Positions 1-8,274 of a stretch of DNA of 39,501 nucleotides are shown piece after piece (positions within the stretch are counted from its first letter, which is position 1; every line of letters begins with the position of its first letter). The stretch comes from Rhodopseudomonas sp. AAP120. GTDB lineage: Bacteria > Pseudomonadota > Alphaproteobacteria > Rhizobiales > Xanthobacteraceae. The position numbers and the translations under genes were made by a program. Where the stretch lies: NCBI RefSeq assembly GCF_001295845.1, contig NZ_LJIC01000141.1, forward strand, positions 1 through 39,501, written 5' to 3'. The notes beneath the pieces are model-generated. The model saw only the letters and a list, made by a program, of their open reading frames with translations. It ran no database searches and was not told the origin of the DNA.

Positions 1-695
1 GAGCCGGTCGAGCCCGCGGCGATCACCGGGCCGCCCGGATGCGCCGCGAGTCGGCGCGTCTCCGCCTCGATCAGCAGATTGCGGCGCGCCGCCGGCTCGA
101 TCCGGTCGGTCTCGCGCAGATGCTGCGGCCACCACTGCCCGGCGATCTTCAGGAAATCGAGCGTCAGCTTCCAGTAGCGGTCGAACGCATCCGGCACCAA
201 GCTGTCGAGCGCTCCCCAGTCGACGCCGCGCGTCGCCATGTCGTCGATCAACCGCGCCAGATCGTCGGCCAGCGCCACCGTCGAGGCCGGGCCGCCGATG
301 ACAAGCGGCGCCTGATGCGGATCGCCGGGCCGGAGGCTCTTGGCCCAGACAGCGATCAATTGCGCCAGCAGCAGCCGGCGTGGCAGGCCGTCGAGCGCGG
401 GCGGAATGTCCAGATCGGCGATGCCCTCGGCAGCCTGCGCGAAGGCCAGCTCGTCCTCATCGATGCCGCCGAGCGCGACGATGCGCGGCAGCAGCACCGC
501 GTCGGTGCCGAGCACGTCGAGGAAGATATCGCGGGCGAGGCGTCCGGCGCGGCGGGTCGGCAGATACAGCGTCGCTTCGGCCAGCCGCTCCGGCTGGGTG
601 CGGACCGAGAAGCCCTCGATCAACTCGCCATCGACCAGCGCGGCGATCGTCGTGCGCAGAAACGGCGCGGAAGGCGGAACACTGAAAACGCGCAT
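1..695 (-). CDS. addB: AddB, N-terminal part (double-strand break repair, alphaproteobacterial type), cut by the window edge
   Basis: The reverse strand from 695 reads MRVFSVPPSAPFLRTTIAAL and stays open to base 1, giving about 231 codons of N-terminus. The segment LYLPTRRAGRLARDIFL and the following PRIVALGGIDEDE are typical of the N-terminal inactivated-helicase/scaffold region of alphaproteobacterial AddB, which partners AddA in the RecBCD-like helicase-nuclease that resects double-strand breaks. The C-terminal nuclease domain lies beyond the left edge. The ATG is preceded by an AGGG-type ribosome site. It follows murU by 68 bases on the same strand, and murU-addB order is usual in this group, so co-transcription is likely. 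The identification rests on N-terminal similarity only. Confidence 0.85.
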   Translation of the reverse strand, partial: MRVFSVPPSAPFLRTTIAALVDGELIEGFSVRTQPERLAEATLYLPTRRAGRLARDIFLDVLGTDAVLLPRIVALGGIDEDELAFAQAAEGIADLDIPPALDGLPRRLLLAQLIAVWAKSLRPGDPHQAPLVIGGPASTVALADDLARLIDDMATRGVDWGALDSLVPDAFDRYWKLTLDFLKIAGQWWPQHLRETDRIEPAARRNLLIEAETRRLAAHPGGPVIAAGSTG

Positions 696-763
696 GGACA
701 CCCTGATTCGCCGGTCAGGCGATCATGCCATGGGCGGGCGCCGCAAGGGAGGTACGACCAGCC

Positions 764-1486
764 TCAGGCGACGCTGACCAGATAGGCGCGCTCGGCCGCC
801 GCCACTGCGTCGGGCGTACCGACATGCATCCAGGTGCCGTCGAGCCGCAGCCCGAACAGCCGGCCCTGCTCGGCCGCCTGATCAAACTTCTGGGTCAGCG
901 AGAACTCGCCCTGGGGCGCATTGGCGAAGATCGCCGGCGACATGATGGCGACGCCCGCATAGACGAACGGCGTCACCTCGTTCTCCTTGCGCTTGCGCAG
1001 ACTGCCGTCCGGCGCCATTGCGAAGTCGCCCTTGCCGGCATAGCCAATGCTGCCCGCGGTCGGCGCCATCAGCAGCAGGATGTCCATCCGCGCCGGATCG
1101 AACGCGTCGGCGAGGCGCGCGAGATTCGGCCGCACGCCGTCGATCCACAACGTGTCGGCGTTGAGATGATAGAACGGCGCATCGCCGAGCAACGGCAGCG
1201 CCTTGACCACCGCGCCGCCGGTGCCAAGCACCGCGTCGCGTTCGTCGGAGATGATCACCTTCGGCGCGGTTCGTCCCGCGACGTGATCGATGATCTGGTC
1301 GGGCAGATAGTGCACGTTGACGACGGCTTCGGTGACGCCGGCGTCCGCAAGCCGGTCGAGCACATGGTCGAGCAGCGGCTTGCCGGCGACGCGCACCAGC
1401 GGCTTCGGCATGTTGTCGGTGAGCGGCCGCATGCGCAGGCCGAAGCCTGCAGCAAGCACCATGGCGCGGGAAGGTTGAACGGACAT
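764..1486 (-). CDS. murU: MurU-like sugar-1-phosphate nucleotidyltransferase
   Basis: A 240-residue protein beginning MSVQPSRAMVLAAGFGLRMR. The nucleotidyltransferase signature LAAGFGLRMRPLT...PKPL is at residues 11-30, with a metal-binding Asp in NADTLW. The open frame extends further upstream to 1633, but that part has no family similarity, so the ATG at 1486 is chosen. The family includes MurU (UTP:MurNAc-1-phosphate uridylyltransferase, cell-wall recycling) and sugar-1-phosphate guanylyl- and glucose-type transferases. The MurU assignment is inferred from the nearby AmgK-like kinase domain, since the two act in sequence in pseudomonads. Annotation as a mannose-1-phosphate guanylyltransferase is an alternative. 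Here a PilZ gene separates it from the kinase. Confidence 0.75.
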   Translation of the reverse strand: MSVQPSRAMVLAAGFGLRMRPLTDNMPKPLVRVAGKPLLDHVLDRLADAGVTEAVVNVHYLPDQIIDHVAGRTAPKVIISDERDAVLGTGGAVVKALPLLGDAPFYHLNADTLWIDGVRPNLARLADAFDPARMDILLLMAPTAGSIGYAGKGDFAMAPDGSLRKRKENEVTPFVYAGVAIMSPAIFANAPQGEFSLTQKFDQAAEQGRLFGLRLDGTWMHVGTPDAVAAAERAYLVSVA

Positions 1487-1657
1487 CGTCGCTCGTGTTT
1501 CGAACCGGACCGGAGACGAATCGATTGTATCACGCAGCGCCGACCGGTCTATCGACGGTCTTGGGTATTCGCTAACCATGACGCAGATGCGACATCGCGG
1601 CCTCTGCAACAACCGTAGCAACGACGCGCGCACAACTGCGTGCGGCGCCGGACGCGG

Positions 1658-1972
1658 TCAGACGGTCGCGGCCTGGGCGCGAGGGCTTTTGCCCTTCTTC
1701 TTGTCCTGGCGCAGGAAGCTGACGCCGATCTGATCGCCATTGACCCAGCTCAGCTCGCAGCGGCGATAGGCCAGTCCGGTGGACGACAGCAGCAGGAAGA
1801 ATTCCTTGAGGTTGAGGCCGTCGACGGCGCCCTCGATGGTCAGCTTGCCGCCCGCCTCGGAGACGTCTTCGAGCAGGCACGGCCGACGCCAGGTTCCATC
1901 GATCGCCATCATCTGCGCCCGAATGCCGCGTTCGAACACCACGCGGCCATCCTTGTTCCGTTCACCAACCAT
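1658..1972 (-). CDS. Small PilZ-domain protein
   Basis: A 104-residue single-domain protein. The DVSEAGG segment (about residues 36-42) matches the second PilZ signature (D/N)xSxxG, followed by the beta-strand pattern of the fold and a basic tail (RQDKKKGKSPRAQ). The first PilZ signature, RxxxR, is not clean: arginines occur as RNKDGR and ERGIR, with spacing that does not match. Binding of cyclic di-GMP is therefore uncertain. It lies between the tsaE-amgK fusion and murU on the same strand and is probably co-transcribed with them. The target is unknown. Confidence 0.75.
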   Translation of the reverse strand: MVGERNKDGRVVFERGIRAQMMAIDGTWRRPCLLEDVSEAGGKLTIEGAVDGLNLKEFFLLLSSTGLAYRRCELSWVNGDQIGVSFLRQDKKKGKSPRAQAATV

Positions 1973-2083
1973 GACGTGTCCCTCGCCCGACGCAGCGGTT
2001 GAACGCGCGAATCCTGGGTCGACTACGAAGATCCGGACGCTAGCGAGCGACCGACTAATTTCGGGTAAAAACAGTCGCTCGAA

Positions 2084-3601
2084 TCACACCGGCGGCGGCA
2101 CGTTGGCCTGGTACCAGGCGTCGAGTTCCGCCAGCGACGGGTGCGCCAGCGAGCGCGTCAGATAGGTCCAGATCCGCGGCTGGTGCTTGAGATAATGCGG
2201 CTTGCCGTCGCGCCGGTTGAGCCGCGCGAAGGTGCCGAGCAGCCGGGTGTTGCGCTGCGCCGACATCAGCGCGTAGAGCCGCGCGAAGGCGGCCGGATCG
2301 AACCGCGGATCGGCCGCGATCCGCGCCTTGATGTAGCGGCCGAACAGCGCCAGTTCGAGCGCCTCGGGCACGTCGATCCGCGCGTCCTGCAGCAGCGACA
2401 CCAGATCGTAGGCGGCCGGCCCCAGCACGGTGTCCTGGAAATCGATCACGCCGACCCGCGCGGTGCCTTCGCGCTGCTCGAGCCAGATCAGATTCGGCGA
2501 GTGATAATCGCGTAGCAGCCAGCTGCGCGGCTCGCCGGCGACGCCGATCAGCAACCGGCGCCACATCGCGAAGAACTCGGCGCGCCGCGTATCCGCAATG
2601 GCCACGCCGCGGTCGGGCAGGTACCATTCGGGCATCAGCCCGATTTCGATCAGCATCGCCTCGGTGTCGAACACCGGGATCGCGTAGGTCTCCTGCGGCA
2701 GCGGCAATGTCTCGGGCAACGGCTTCGCGTGCAGCTCCGCCAGCAGCTCCGCCGCGGCCTGATAGCGCTCGGCGATCGGCGCCGGCGGCGTGCCGGTGAC
2801 GAAACTCTCGGAGCCGAAATCCTCGGTGATGAGGAAGCCGGATTCAAGATCGGCGTGATGGATCGCCGGCGCCGACACGCCGTGCCGGCGCAGCCCTTCG
2901 GCGATCGCCACGAACGGCCGGACGTCTTCGGCCAGATGCACCGCGGCGCTGTAGCTCTTGCCGGCGTAGAGCGCGGGGCCGTCCGGGCGGCGCGGCGCGT
3001 TCATCAGGATCAGCGACTCGCCGTCCCTGACCAGCCGCGCATAGGAGCGCGTCGAGGCATCGCCCGGCATGTGACGGCGATCGGCGTCCGCATAGCCCGA
3101 GGTCTCGATGAAGCTGCGCAGCGCGGCGAGCCGCTCGACCTGCGCGGCGGCCTTGCCGTGTCCGGTGATCTCGGCGGCGCGCGCCAGCGAACCGAGCGCG
3201 GGGCGATGACTGAGCGCGATGTCGATGCGATCGGCCGGCATCGCATCCGGCGCCCGCTCCGGCCATTCGATCAGCGCCACCGCGCCTTCGGGCAGCGGCG
3301 ACAAGCCGATCTCTTCGAGCTCGCCGGGATCTTCGATGCGATACAGGTCGGCGTGCAGCAGCGGAAACGGCGGCAGCTCGTAGCTCTGCACCAGCGTGAA
3401 GGTCGGGCTCGGCACTTCGAACTCGTCGTCGCCGGCGAGATAGCGGATCATCGCCCGCGCCGCCGCGGTCTTGCCGGCGCCGAGATCGCCCGACAGCGTG
3501 ACGACGTCGCCGGGACCGATCAGCAGCGCGACTTCGGCCATCAGTCGTGCGGTCGCCGTCTCGTTGGCGAGTGCGACCGAGAATGTCGCCGGCGCTGTCA
3601 T
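2084..3601 (-). CDS. tsaE: Fusion of TsaE (tRNA t6A synthesis ATPase) with an AmgK-like sugar kinase
   Basis: A 505-residue two-domain protein. Residues 1 to about 160 are TsaE, the ATPase of the TsaBDE complex that makes the N6-threonylcarbamoyl mark on tRNA A37: Walker A GDLGAGKT at 38-45, SPTFTL at 65-70, and HADLYRI at 83-89. Residues from about 170 are an aminoglycoside-phosphotransferase-fold kinase of AmgK type: GDASTRSYARL near 180, the catalytic loop RDYHSPN at 364-370, and metal-binding DFQD at 387-390. AmgK phosphorylates MurNAc/GlcNAc at the anomeric position, and MurU two genes downstream would use the product. The start overlaps the divL stop by four bases (ATGA), implying translational coupling. 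Stand-alone TsaE is about 150 residues and AmgK about 340, so both halves look complete. Sugar specificity is inferred. Confidence 0.88.
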   Translation of the reverse strand: MTAPATFSVALANETATARLMAEVALLIGPGDVVTLSGDLGAGKTAAARAMIRYLAGDDEFEVPSPTFTLVQSYELPPFPLLHADLYRIEDPGELEEIGLSPLPEGAVALIEWPERAPDAMPADRIDIALSHRPALGSLARAAEITGHGKAAAQVERLAALRSFIETSGYADADRRHMPGDASTRSYARLVRDGESLILMNAPRRPDGPALYAGKSYSAAVHLAEDVRPFVAIAEGLRRHGVSAPAIHHADLESGFLITEDFGSESFVTGTPPAPIAERYQAAAELLAELHAKPLPETLPLPQETYAIPVFDTEAMLIEIGLMPEWYLPDRGVAIADTRRAEFFAMWRRLLIGVAGEPRSWLLRDYHSPNLIWLEQREGTARVGVIDFQDTVLGPAAYDLVSLLQDARIDVPEALELALFGRYIKARIAADPRFDPAAFARLYALMSAQRNTRLLGTFARLNRRDGKPHYLKHQPRIWTYLTRSLAHPSLAELDAWYQANVPPPV

Positions 3602-6129
3602 TCGGCGGCGTTACGCTGCGCGGTCTGGTCGATCGGGAATTCGCAGATCACCGTGGTGCCGCGCCCGACCACCGAGTCGACCTGGACCTTGCCGCCGTGC
3701 AGTTCGACGAACGACCGCACCAGCGCCAGGCCGAGCCCCGGGCCGCGATGCCGCGAGCCCTGGGAGTGGCTCTCGAACCAGTCGAACACCTTGTCCTTGA
3801 GCGCCGGATCGATGCCCGGGCCGGCGTCGGTCACCGAGAACACCACGCGGTTGCCGGCCTTGCGCACCGCGAGCTTCACCACCGCCTGCTGCGGCGAGAA
3901 GCCGACCGCGTTGGCGAGCAGATTGTACAGCACCTGCACGACGCGGCGCTCGTCGCCGACGAAGCCCTCGATGCTGGGATCGAGGTCGATATCGAGCGTG
4001 ATCTGGTCGCGCGCGAGGCGATCCTGAATGCCCTCGGTGGCCGCCTCGATGGCGCGACCGATATGGATCGGGCCGAGGTTGAGCGTCATCGCCCCGGCGT
4101 CGATGCTGGCGAGATCGAGGATGTTGTTGATGATCGCCAGCAGCGCGTTGGTCGAGGTGGTGATGTAGGCGAGGTACTCGGCCTGCTTGCCGGTCAGCGG
4201 CCCGGTGCTCGGATCGCTGAGGAAATGCGCGAAGCCGATGATCGTGGTCAGCGGCGAGCGCAGCTCGTAGGAGACGTGGTGGACGAAGTCGATCTTGATG
4301 CGGTCCGCCGTCTCCAGCGCCTCGTTGCGCTCGCGCAGCGCGCGCTCGACGTTCTCGGTGTCGGTGATGTCCTGGAACGTCAGCATGGTCGCGCCGTCGG
4401 GCAGCGGCATGGTCTTGCACGACAGCACGGTGCCGTCGCGGCGCTCCAGCTTCAGCAGCACGTTGCGGCGGTCGTCGATGCCGGTGATGGCGCTGCGCAG
4501 CGCCTGCCAGCTCACCGCATCGTCGAACAGCGGCCGGCACCACTCCTCGACGGTCTCGATATGCGGCCGCGTCGCCAAAGCTTCAGCCGACAGATTCCAC
4601 ATTCGCGTGAAGGCGGGATTGAACAGCTGCGCGCAGCCGTTGCTGCCGAACACCGCGACGGCTTCGCTTAAATTGTCGAGCGTCTCGCGCTGCACGTCGA
4701 TCAGGCCGCCATAGCGGCGCTGCAGATCGAGGCTCTCGGTGACGTCGTCGAACAGATAGGTGACGCCACCTTCCTGATTGGGCGTGGTGACGATGCTGAT
4801 CGCGCGGCCGTCGGGCAGATACCAAATCGCCTTCTCGGCCTCGACGGCCCGATAGGCTTCGTGCAGCTTGTTCTTCCACTCCTTGAAGTCGCGCTCCTCG
4901 GGCAGCTTGCGCGCCGCGCGCAGCCGGTCGAGCACGCTGGAATCGTCCGGATGGCTGTCGAGAAAGCCGCGGTCGAGGTCCCAGAGCTTGCGATAGGAGT
5001 CGTTGTAGAACGCCAGCCGACGCTGCGCGTCGAACACCGCGACGCCCGACGACAACTGATCGAGCGTGCGGCGATGCGCGTCGGCCATCCGCACCAGCGC
5101 GGCGCCGAGCGCCGCCGCCTCGCTGGAATCCACCGCCATGCCTGCGCTGCCACCGGCCAGCCGCAGCGCCCGGACGTCGAAATAACGCCGCTCGCCGCGC
5201 ACCACGACCGGCAGCCGCGCGGCGAATTCGGCCTTGTCGCCGAGCGCGCGGGCGAGATTGCCGCGGTCGTTGCTGTCCAGCAGTTCGAGATTGCGGCTGA
5301 CCGCGTCGGCCGGGCTGGCGGCGTCGGTCGCGCGCGCATAGGCGGCGTTGGCGAAATTCAGTTCGCCCGAGGCGCGGCGCGTCCAGATCGGCCACGGCGC
5401 CGCCTCGGCGAAGCCGCGCAGCATCTCGGTCTCGTCGTGCAGCGCCTTGAAGCGGCGCGCCATGTCGGCGAGTTCGCGGCGCACGCCGCTGAGTTCGCGG
5501 ATCCGCAGAATCGCCTGGCCGCCGATGGCGCGGCCCATCGCCTCGATCGAGCGGCCGGTCGACGTCGTCAGGTGCAGCAGGAAAGATTCGCCCTTGTCGA
5601 GCAGCGCGTCGACGGCATGGTCCATCTGCAGCGCCGGTTCCGGCGGCAGCCACGTGCCGAACGCCAGCACGCGCTGCGGCTGCGCGCTCGCGCCGTGGCC
5701 GTCGTGCGGCAGCAGCAGCGCGGTGTCGCCGCTGATCTGCGGGCGATTGTCGCCGGCCGGCCACGAGATCAGCACCTGCGGCTCGACGAACAGCAGCGCG
5801 CGAAGGCGGTCGGATTCGGCCTGCAGGCTTTGCACCTCGGCGCGCAGCCGCGCCTCCTGGGTCGAGGCGCGCTGCCGCGTGCGCATCAGCAAAATCGCCG
5901 ACACGACCGAGAAGCCGAGCACCGACACGGCCATCGCCATCGTCACGAGCTCGTGGCGATTGAGATCGGTGATCACTTGGGATGTCAGGGCGACGATCGG
6001 ATCATCGGCCGCCCACACCGGCGTCGACGCCGTGAGTAAGCCAGCCCCTGCGAGGCCGCGCACCAGCGACGTGCACGACAAGCAGGCCCGACGCATCGAC
6101 CCCAATACGTCTGACATGGATTGCCCCAA
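3598..6129 (-). CDS. divL: DivL-like cell-cycle histidine-kinase homologue with Tyr at the phospho-acceptor site
   Basis: An 843-residue membrane protein. It has a hydrophobic N-terminal segment ending near AxA-A (about 27-41), a membrane helix at about 61-82, a coiled region, then three PAS-like regions (about 235-330, 355-465, 480-590), and a kinase core. The H-box reads FVHHVSYELRSPLT at 615-628. Aligned to the usual SHELRTPL, the phospho-acceptor His is Tyr621 (codon TAC). The N-box NLLANAV, G1 box DAGPGI and G2 box GPGLGLAL are present, so ATP binding looks intact. Tyr at this position is the hallmark of Caulobacter DivL, which controls the CckA-ChpT-CtrA relay through DivK. It is followed directly by tsaE-amgK. 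The first ATG is used; Met5 is an alternative. A different PAS kinase that lost its His independently cannot be fully excluded. Confidence 0.85.
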   Translation of the reverse strand: MGQSMSDVLGSMRRACLSCTSLVRGLAGAGLLTASTPVWAADDPIVALTSQVITDLNRHELVTMAMAVSVLGFSVVSAILLMRTRQRASTQEARLRAEVQSLQAESDRLRALLFVEPQVLISWPAGDNRPQISGDTALLLPHDGHGASAQPQRVLAFGTWLPPEPALQMDHAVDALLDKGESFLLHLTTSTGRSIEAMGRAIGGQAILRIRELSGVRRELADMARRFKALHDETEMLRGFAEAAPWPIWTRRASGELNFANAAYARATDAASPADAVSRNLELLDSNDRGNLARALGDKAEFAARLPVVVRGERRYFDVRALRLAGGSAGMAVDSSEAAALGAALVRMADAHRRTLDQLSSGVAVFDAQRRLAFYNDSYRKLWDLDRGFLDSHPDDSSVLDRLRAARKLPEERDFKEWKNKLHEAYRAVEAEKAIWYLPDGRAISIVTTPNQEGGVTYLFDDVTESLDLQRRYGGLIDVQRETLDNLSEAVAVFGSNGCAQLFNPAFTRMWNLSAEALATRPHIETVEEWCRPLFDDAVSWQALRSAITGIDDRRNVLLKLERRDGTVLSCKTMPLPDGATMLTFQDITDTENVERALRERNEALETADRIKIDFVHHVSYELRSPLTTIIGFAHFLSDPSTGPLTGKQAEYLAYITTSTNALLAIINNILDLASIDAGAMTLNLGPIHIGRAIEAATEGIQDRLARDQITLDIDLDPSIEGFVGDERRVVQVLYNLLANAVGFSPQQAVVKLAVRKAGNRVVFSVTDAGPGIDPALKDKVFDWFESHSQGSRHRGPGLGLALVRSFVELHGGKVQVDSVVGRGTTVICEFPIDQTAQRNAAE

Positions 6130-6296
6130 ACCACTCGACGCGATCGCAGATCGTCAACGCCGCTGCCGAATCGCTGGACAATATCCTGTTCGTGACTCGG
6201 GGGGTAAGAGTCCAGACCGTGAACGTCGCCGGGGCGCGGGACGAAACGGGAAAGTATATTTTTAACCGACGAATCGTCGCTCGCTTGACACAAAAT

Positions 6297-6755
6297 CTAG
6301 CGGCCGGTCGAGCCGAAGCCTCCTACACCGCGATCGGTTTCAGTCAGCGTCTCGACACGGATCAGTTCGGCGCGCACCACCGGGGCGATCACCATCTGAG
6401 CGATGCGTTCACCACGGCGGATGGTGAAGGGCTCGGCGCCGTGATTGATCAGCAGCACGGCGACCTCGCCGCGATAATCGGCGTCGATCGTGCCCGGCGC
6501 GTTGAGCACGGTGACGCCGAACTTGGCGGCGAGTCCCGAGCGCGGCCGGACCTGGGCTTCGTAGTTCGGCGGCAACGCAATCGACAGACCGGTCGGCACC
6601 AGCACGCTGCGGCCGGGCGCCATCACCAGCGGCGCCTCGGCGCTGATCGCCGCGCATAGATCGAGCCCGGCGGCGTGCGCGGTCTGATACGACGGCAGCG
6701 GCAGGCCGTCGGCGTGCGGCAGTTGCTTGATCTCGACGGCGACGGTCTCGTTCAT
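6297..6755 (-). CDS. dut: Deoxyuridine 5'-triphosphate nucleotidohydrolase (dUTPase)
   Basis: A 152-residue trimeric dUTPase that hydrolyses dUTP to dUMP and pyrophosphate, keeping uracil out of DNA and supplying dTMP synthesis. The five family motifs are visible: [15 protein letters not shown], the uracil-pocket stretch [20 protein letters not shown], and a C-terminal arm ending [11 protein letters not shown]. The ATG at 6755 shares one base with the coaBC stop (TGATG), so it is translationally coupled to coaBC. The frame extends further upstream inside coaBC but without family similarity. The length is normal for the family. Confidence 0.97.
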   Translation of the reverse strand: MNETVAVEIKQLPHADGLPLPSYQTAHAAGLDLCAAISAEAPLVMAPGRSVLVPTGLSIALPPNYEAQVRPRSGLAAKFGVTVLNAPGTIDADYRGEVAVLLINHGAEPFTIRRGERIAQMVIAPVVRAELIRVETLTETDRGVGGFGSTGR

Positions 6756-8218
6756 CAGGCGTGTACTTCCGAGTCTTGGGGCAAGTCTTGTTCCGCCTGG
6801 GCGATGCGCTGCACCAGCGCGCGCGCGACGTCGTCCTTGGTCATCACCGGCCACGAATCGATCTCGACGGCGTTGCCGGATTTCATCAGCAAATGCACGG
6901 TGTTACGATCACCGCCCATGACCCCGGTGGCGGGCGAAACATCGTTGGCGACGATCCAGTCGCAGCCCTTGCGGGCGAGCTTGGCGCGGGCGTTGTCGAG
7001 CAGATGCTCGGTCTCGGCCGCAAAGCCGATCACCAGCGGCGGGCGGCCGTCAGTGAGTTTCGAGATCGTCGCGAGGATATCGGGATTCTCGGTGAGCTGC
7101 AGCGGCGGCGGGCCGCCGGCGCCCTTCTTGATCTTCTGCTCGCCCTCGCTGGCGACGCGCCAGTCGGCCACCGCGGCGGCGAAGATCGCGACGTCGGCGG
7201 GCAGCGCGCTGCGTACGGCAGCGAGCATATCGCGCGCCGATTCGACACGCGTCAGCGTCACGCCGTCGGGCGCTGCGAGATCGACCGGGCCTGATATCAG
7301 CGCCACTTCGGCGCCGGCGCGCGCTGCCGCGGCGGCGATCGCGTAGCCCTGTTTGCCGGACGAGCGATTGGCGATGTAGCGCACCGGATCGATCGGCTCG
7401 TGCGTCGGCCCGGCGGTGATCAGCACCCGGCGGCCGCGCAGCGGGCGCGGCGGCGGTGCGAAAAGTCGCTGTGCCGCAGCGGCTATCTCGATCGGCTCGG
7501 CCATCCGCCCGGTGCCGGCCTCGCCGCGCTCGGCCATCTCGCCGGCATTCGGCCCGACCATGGTGACGCCGTCGCGGCGCAGCTGATCGACGTTGCGGCG
7601 CGTCGCAGGATTGTTCCACATCAGCGGATTCATCGCCGGCGCCAGCAGGATCGGCCTGTTAGTTGCCAGCAGGATCGCGGTGGCGAGATCGTCGGCGTGG
7701 CCGCCGGCCATCTTGGCCATCAGGTCGGCGGTGGCGGGCGCGACGACGATCAGATCGCAGTCGCGCGCGAGGCGGATGTGGCCGGCGTCGAACTCGCTCT
7801 GCGGATCGAACAGATCCGTGTAGCAGCGCTGATGCGACAGCGCGCTCGCCGTCAGCGACGTGACGAATTGCTGCGCCGCCTTGGTGAGCACGACCCGCAC
7901 ATCGGCGCCGCGCTCCTTCAGCCGGCGGATCAGGTCCATCGCCTTGTAGGCCGCGATGCCACCGCCAACGATTAGCGTGACGCGCGCCGCGGACGCCGGC
8001 GCAGCGGCAAAAGCCGAGTGATTGCCAGAGGTTATGTCATCCGGGACGGATGCGCCGCCGGCTTGCGGCAAACTTGGGGCAAACCCGTGGCGCTGGTGAA
8101 CTGCGTCACGGAGAATGACTCGCACCTCGTCTTCCATCGACCGGCCGTTGGCGGCCGCGCGCTGGCGCAGCTCGGCCTTCAGCATCTCGTCGAGTTTGCG
8201 GATGGTCAGGTTGGCCAT
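6755..8218 (-). CDS. coaBC: CoaBC (phosphopantothenoylcysteine synthase/decarboxylase) with an N-terminal ribbon-helix-helix domain
   Basis: A 487-residue bifunctional coenzyme A enzyme with an extra N-terminal domain. Residues 1-40 ([20 protein letters not shown] onward, with [13 protein letters not shown]) match the FitA-type ribbon-helix-helix antitoxin fold. A Gly/Ala/Pro-rich linker at about 41-78 follows. CoaC is at about 79-250: GGGIAAYKA, active-site His147 in [13 protein letters not shown] at 194-200, GTGRMAEP. CoaB is from about 262: [32 protein letters not shown] and LTENPDIL. It joins 4'-phosphopantothenate to cysteine and then decarboxylates the product. No start codon with a convincing ribosome site is seen between the two parts, and the frame is unbroken. 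It lies 56 bases after ubiB. Confidence 0.93.
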   Translation of the reverse strand: MANLTIRKLDEMLKAELRQRAAANGRSMEDEVRVILRDAVHQRHGFAPSLPQAGGASVPDDITSGNHSAFAAAPASAARVTLIVGGGIAAYKAMDLIRRLKERGADVRVVLTKAAQQFVTSLTASALSHQRCYTDLFDPQSEFDAGHIRLARDCDLIVVAPATADLMAKMAGGHADDLATAILLATNRPILLAPAMNPLMWNNPATRRNVDQLRRDGVTMVGPNAGEMAERGEAGTGRMAEPIEIAAAAQRLFAPPPRPLRGRRVLITAGPTHEPIDPVRYIANRSSGKQGYAIAAAAARAGAEVALISGPVDLAAPDGVTLTRVESARDMLAAVRSALPADVAIFAAAVADWRVASEGEQKIKKGAGGPPPLQLTENPDILATISKLTDGRPPLVIGFAAETEHLLDNARAKLARKGCDWIVANDVSPATGVMGGDRNTVHLLMKSGNAVEIDSWPVMTKDDVARALVQRIAQAEQDLPQDSEVHA

Positions 8219-8274
8219 GGTGGAAAGCTACCGCATGCAGGCGTTGCCATCAAGCACCGATAGCAACGCCAGCA

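Noticed and set aside
39-785. 248-codon frame on the plus strand at the left end
   Set aside because: It is a shadow of addB. The reverse strand encodes the recognisable AddB N-terminus.
6284-6299. TTGACA-like box at 6285 on the plus strand
   Set aside because: It points into the 3' end of dut with no gene downstream in that direction and no -10 at the right spacing.
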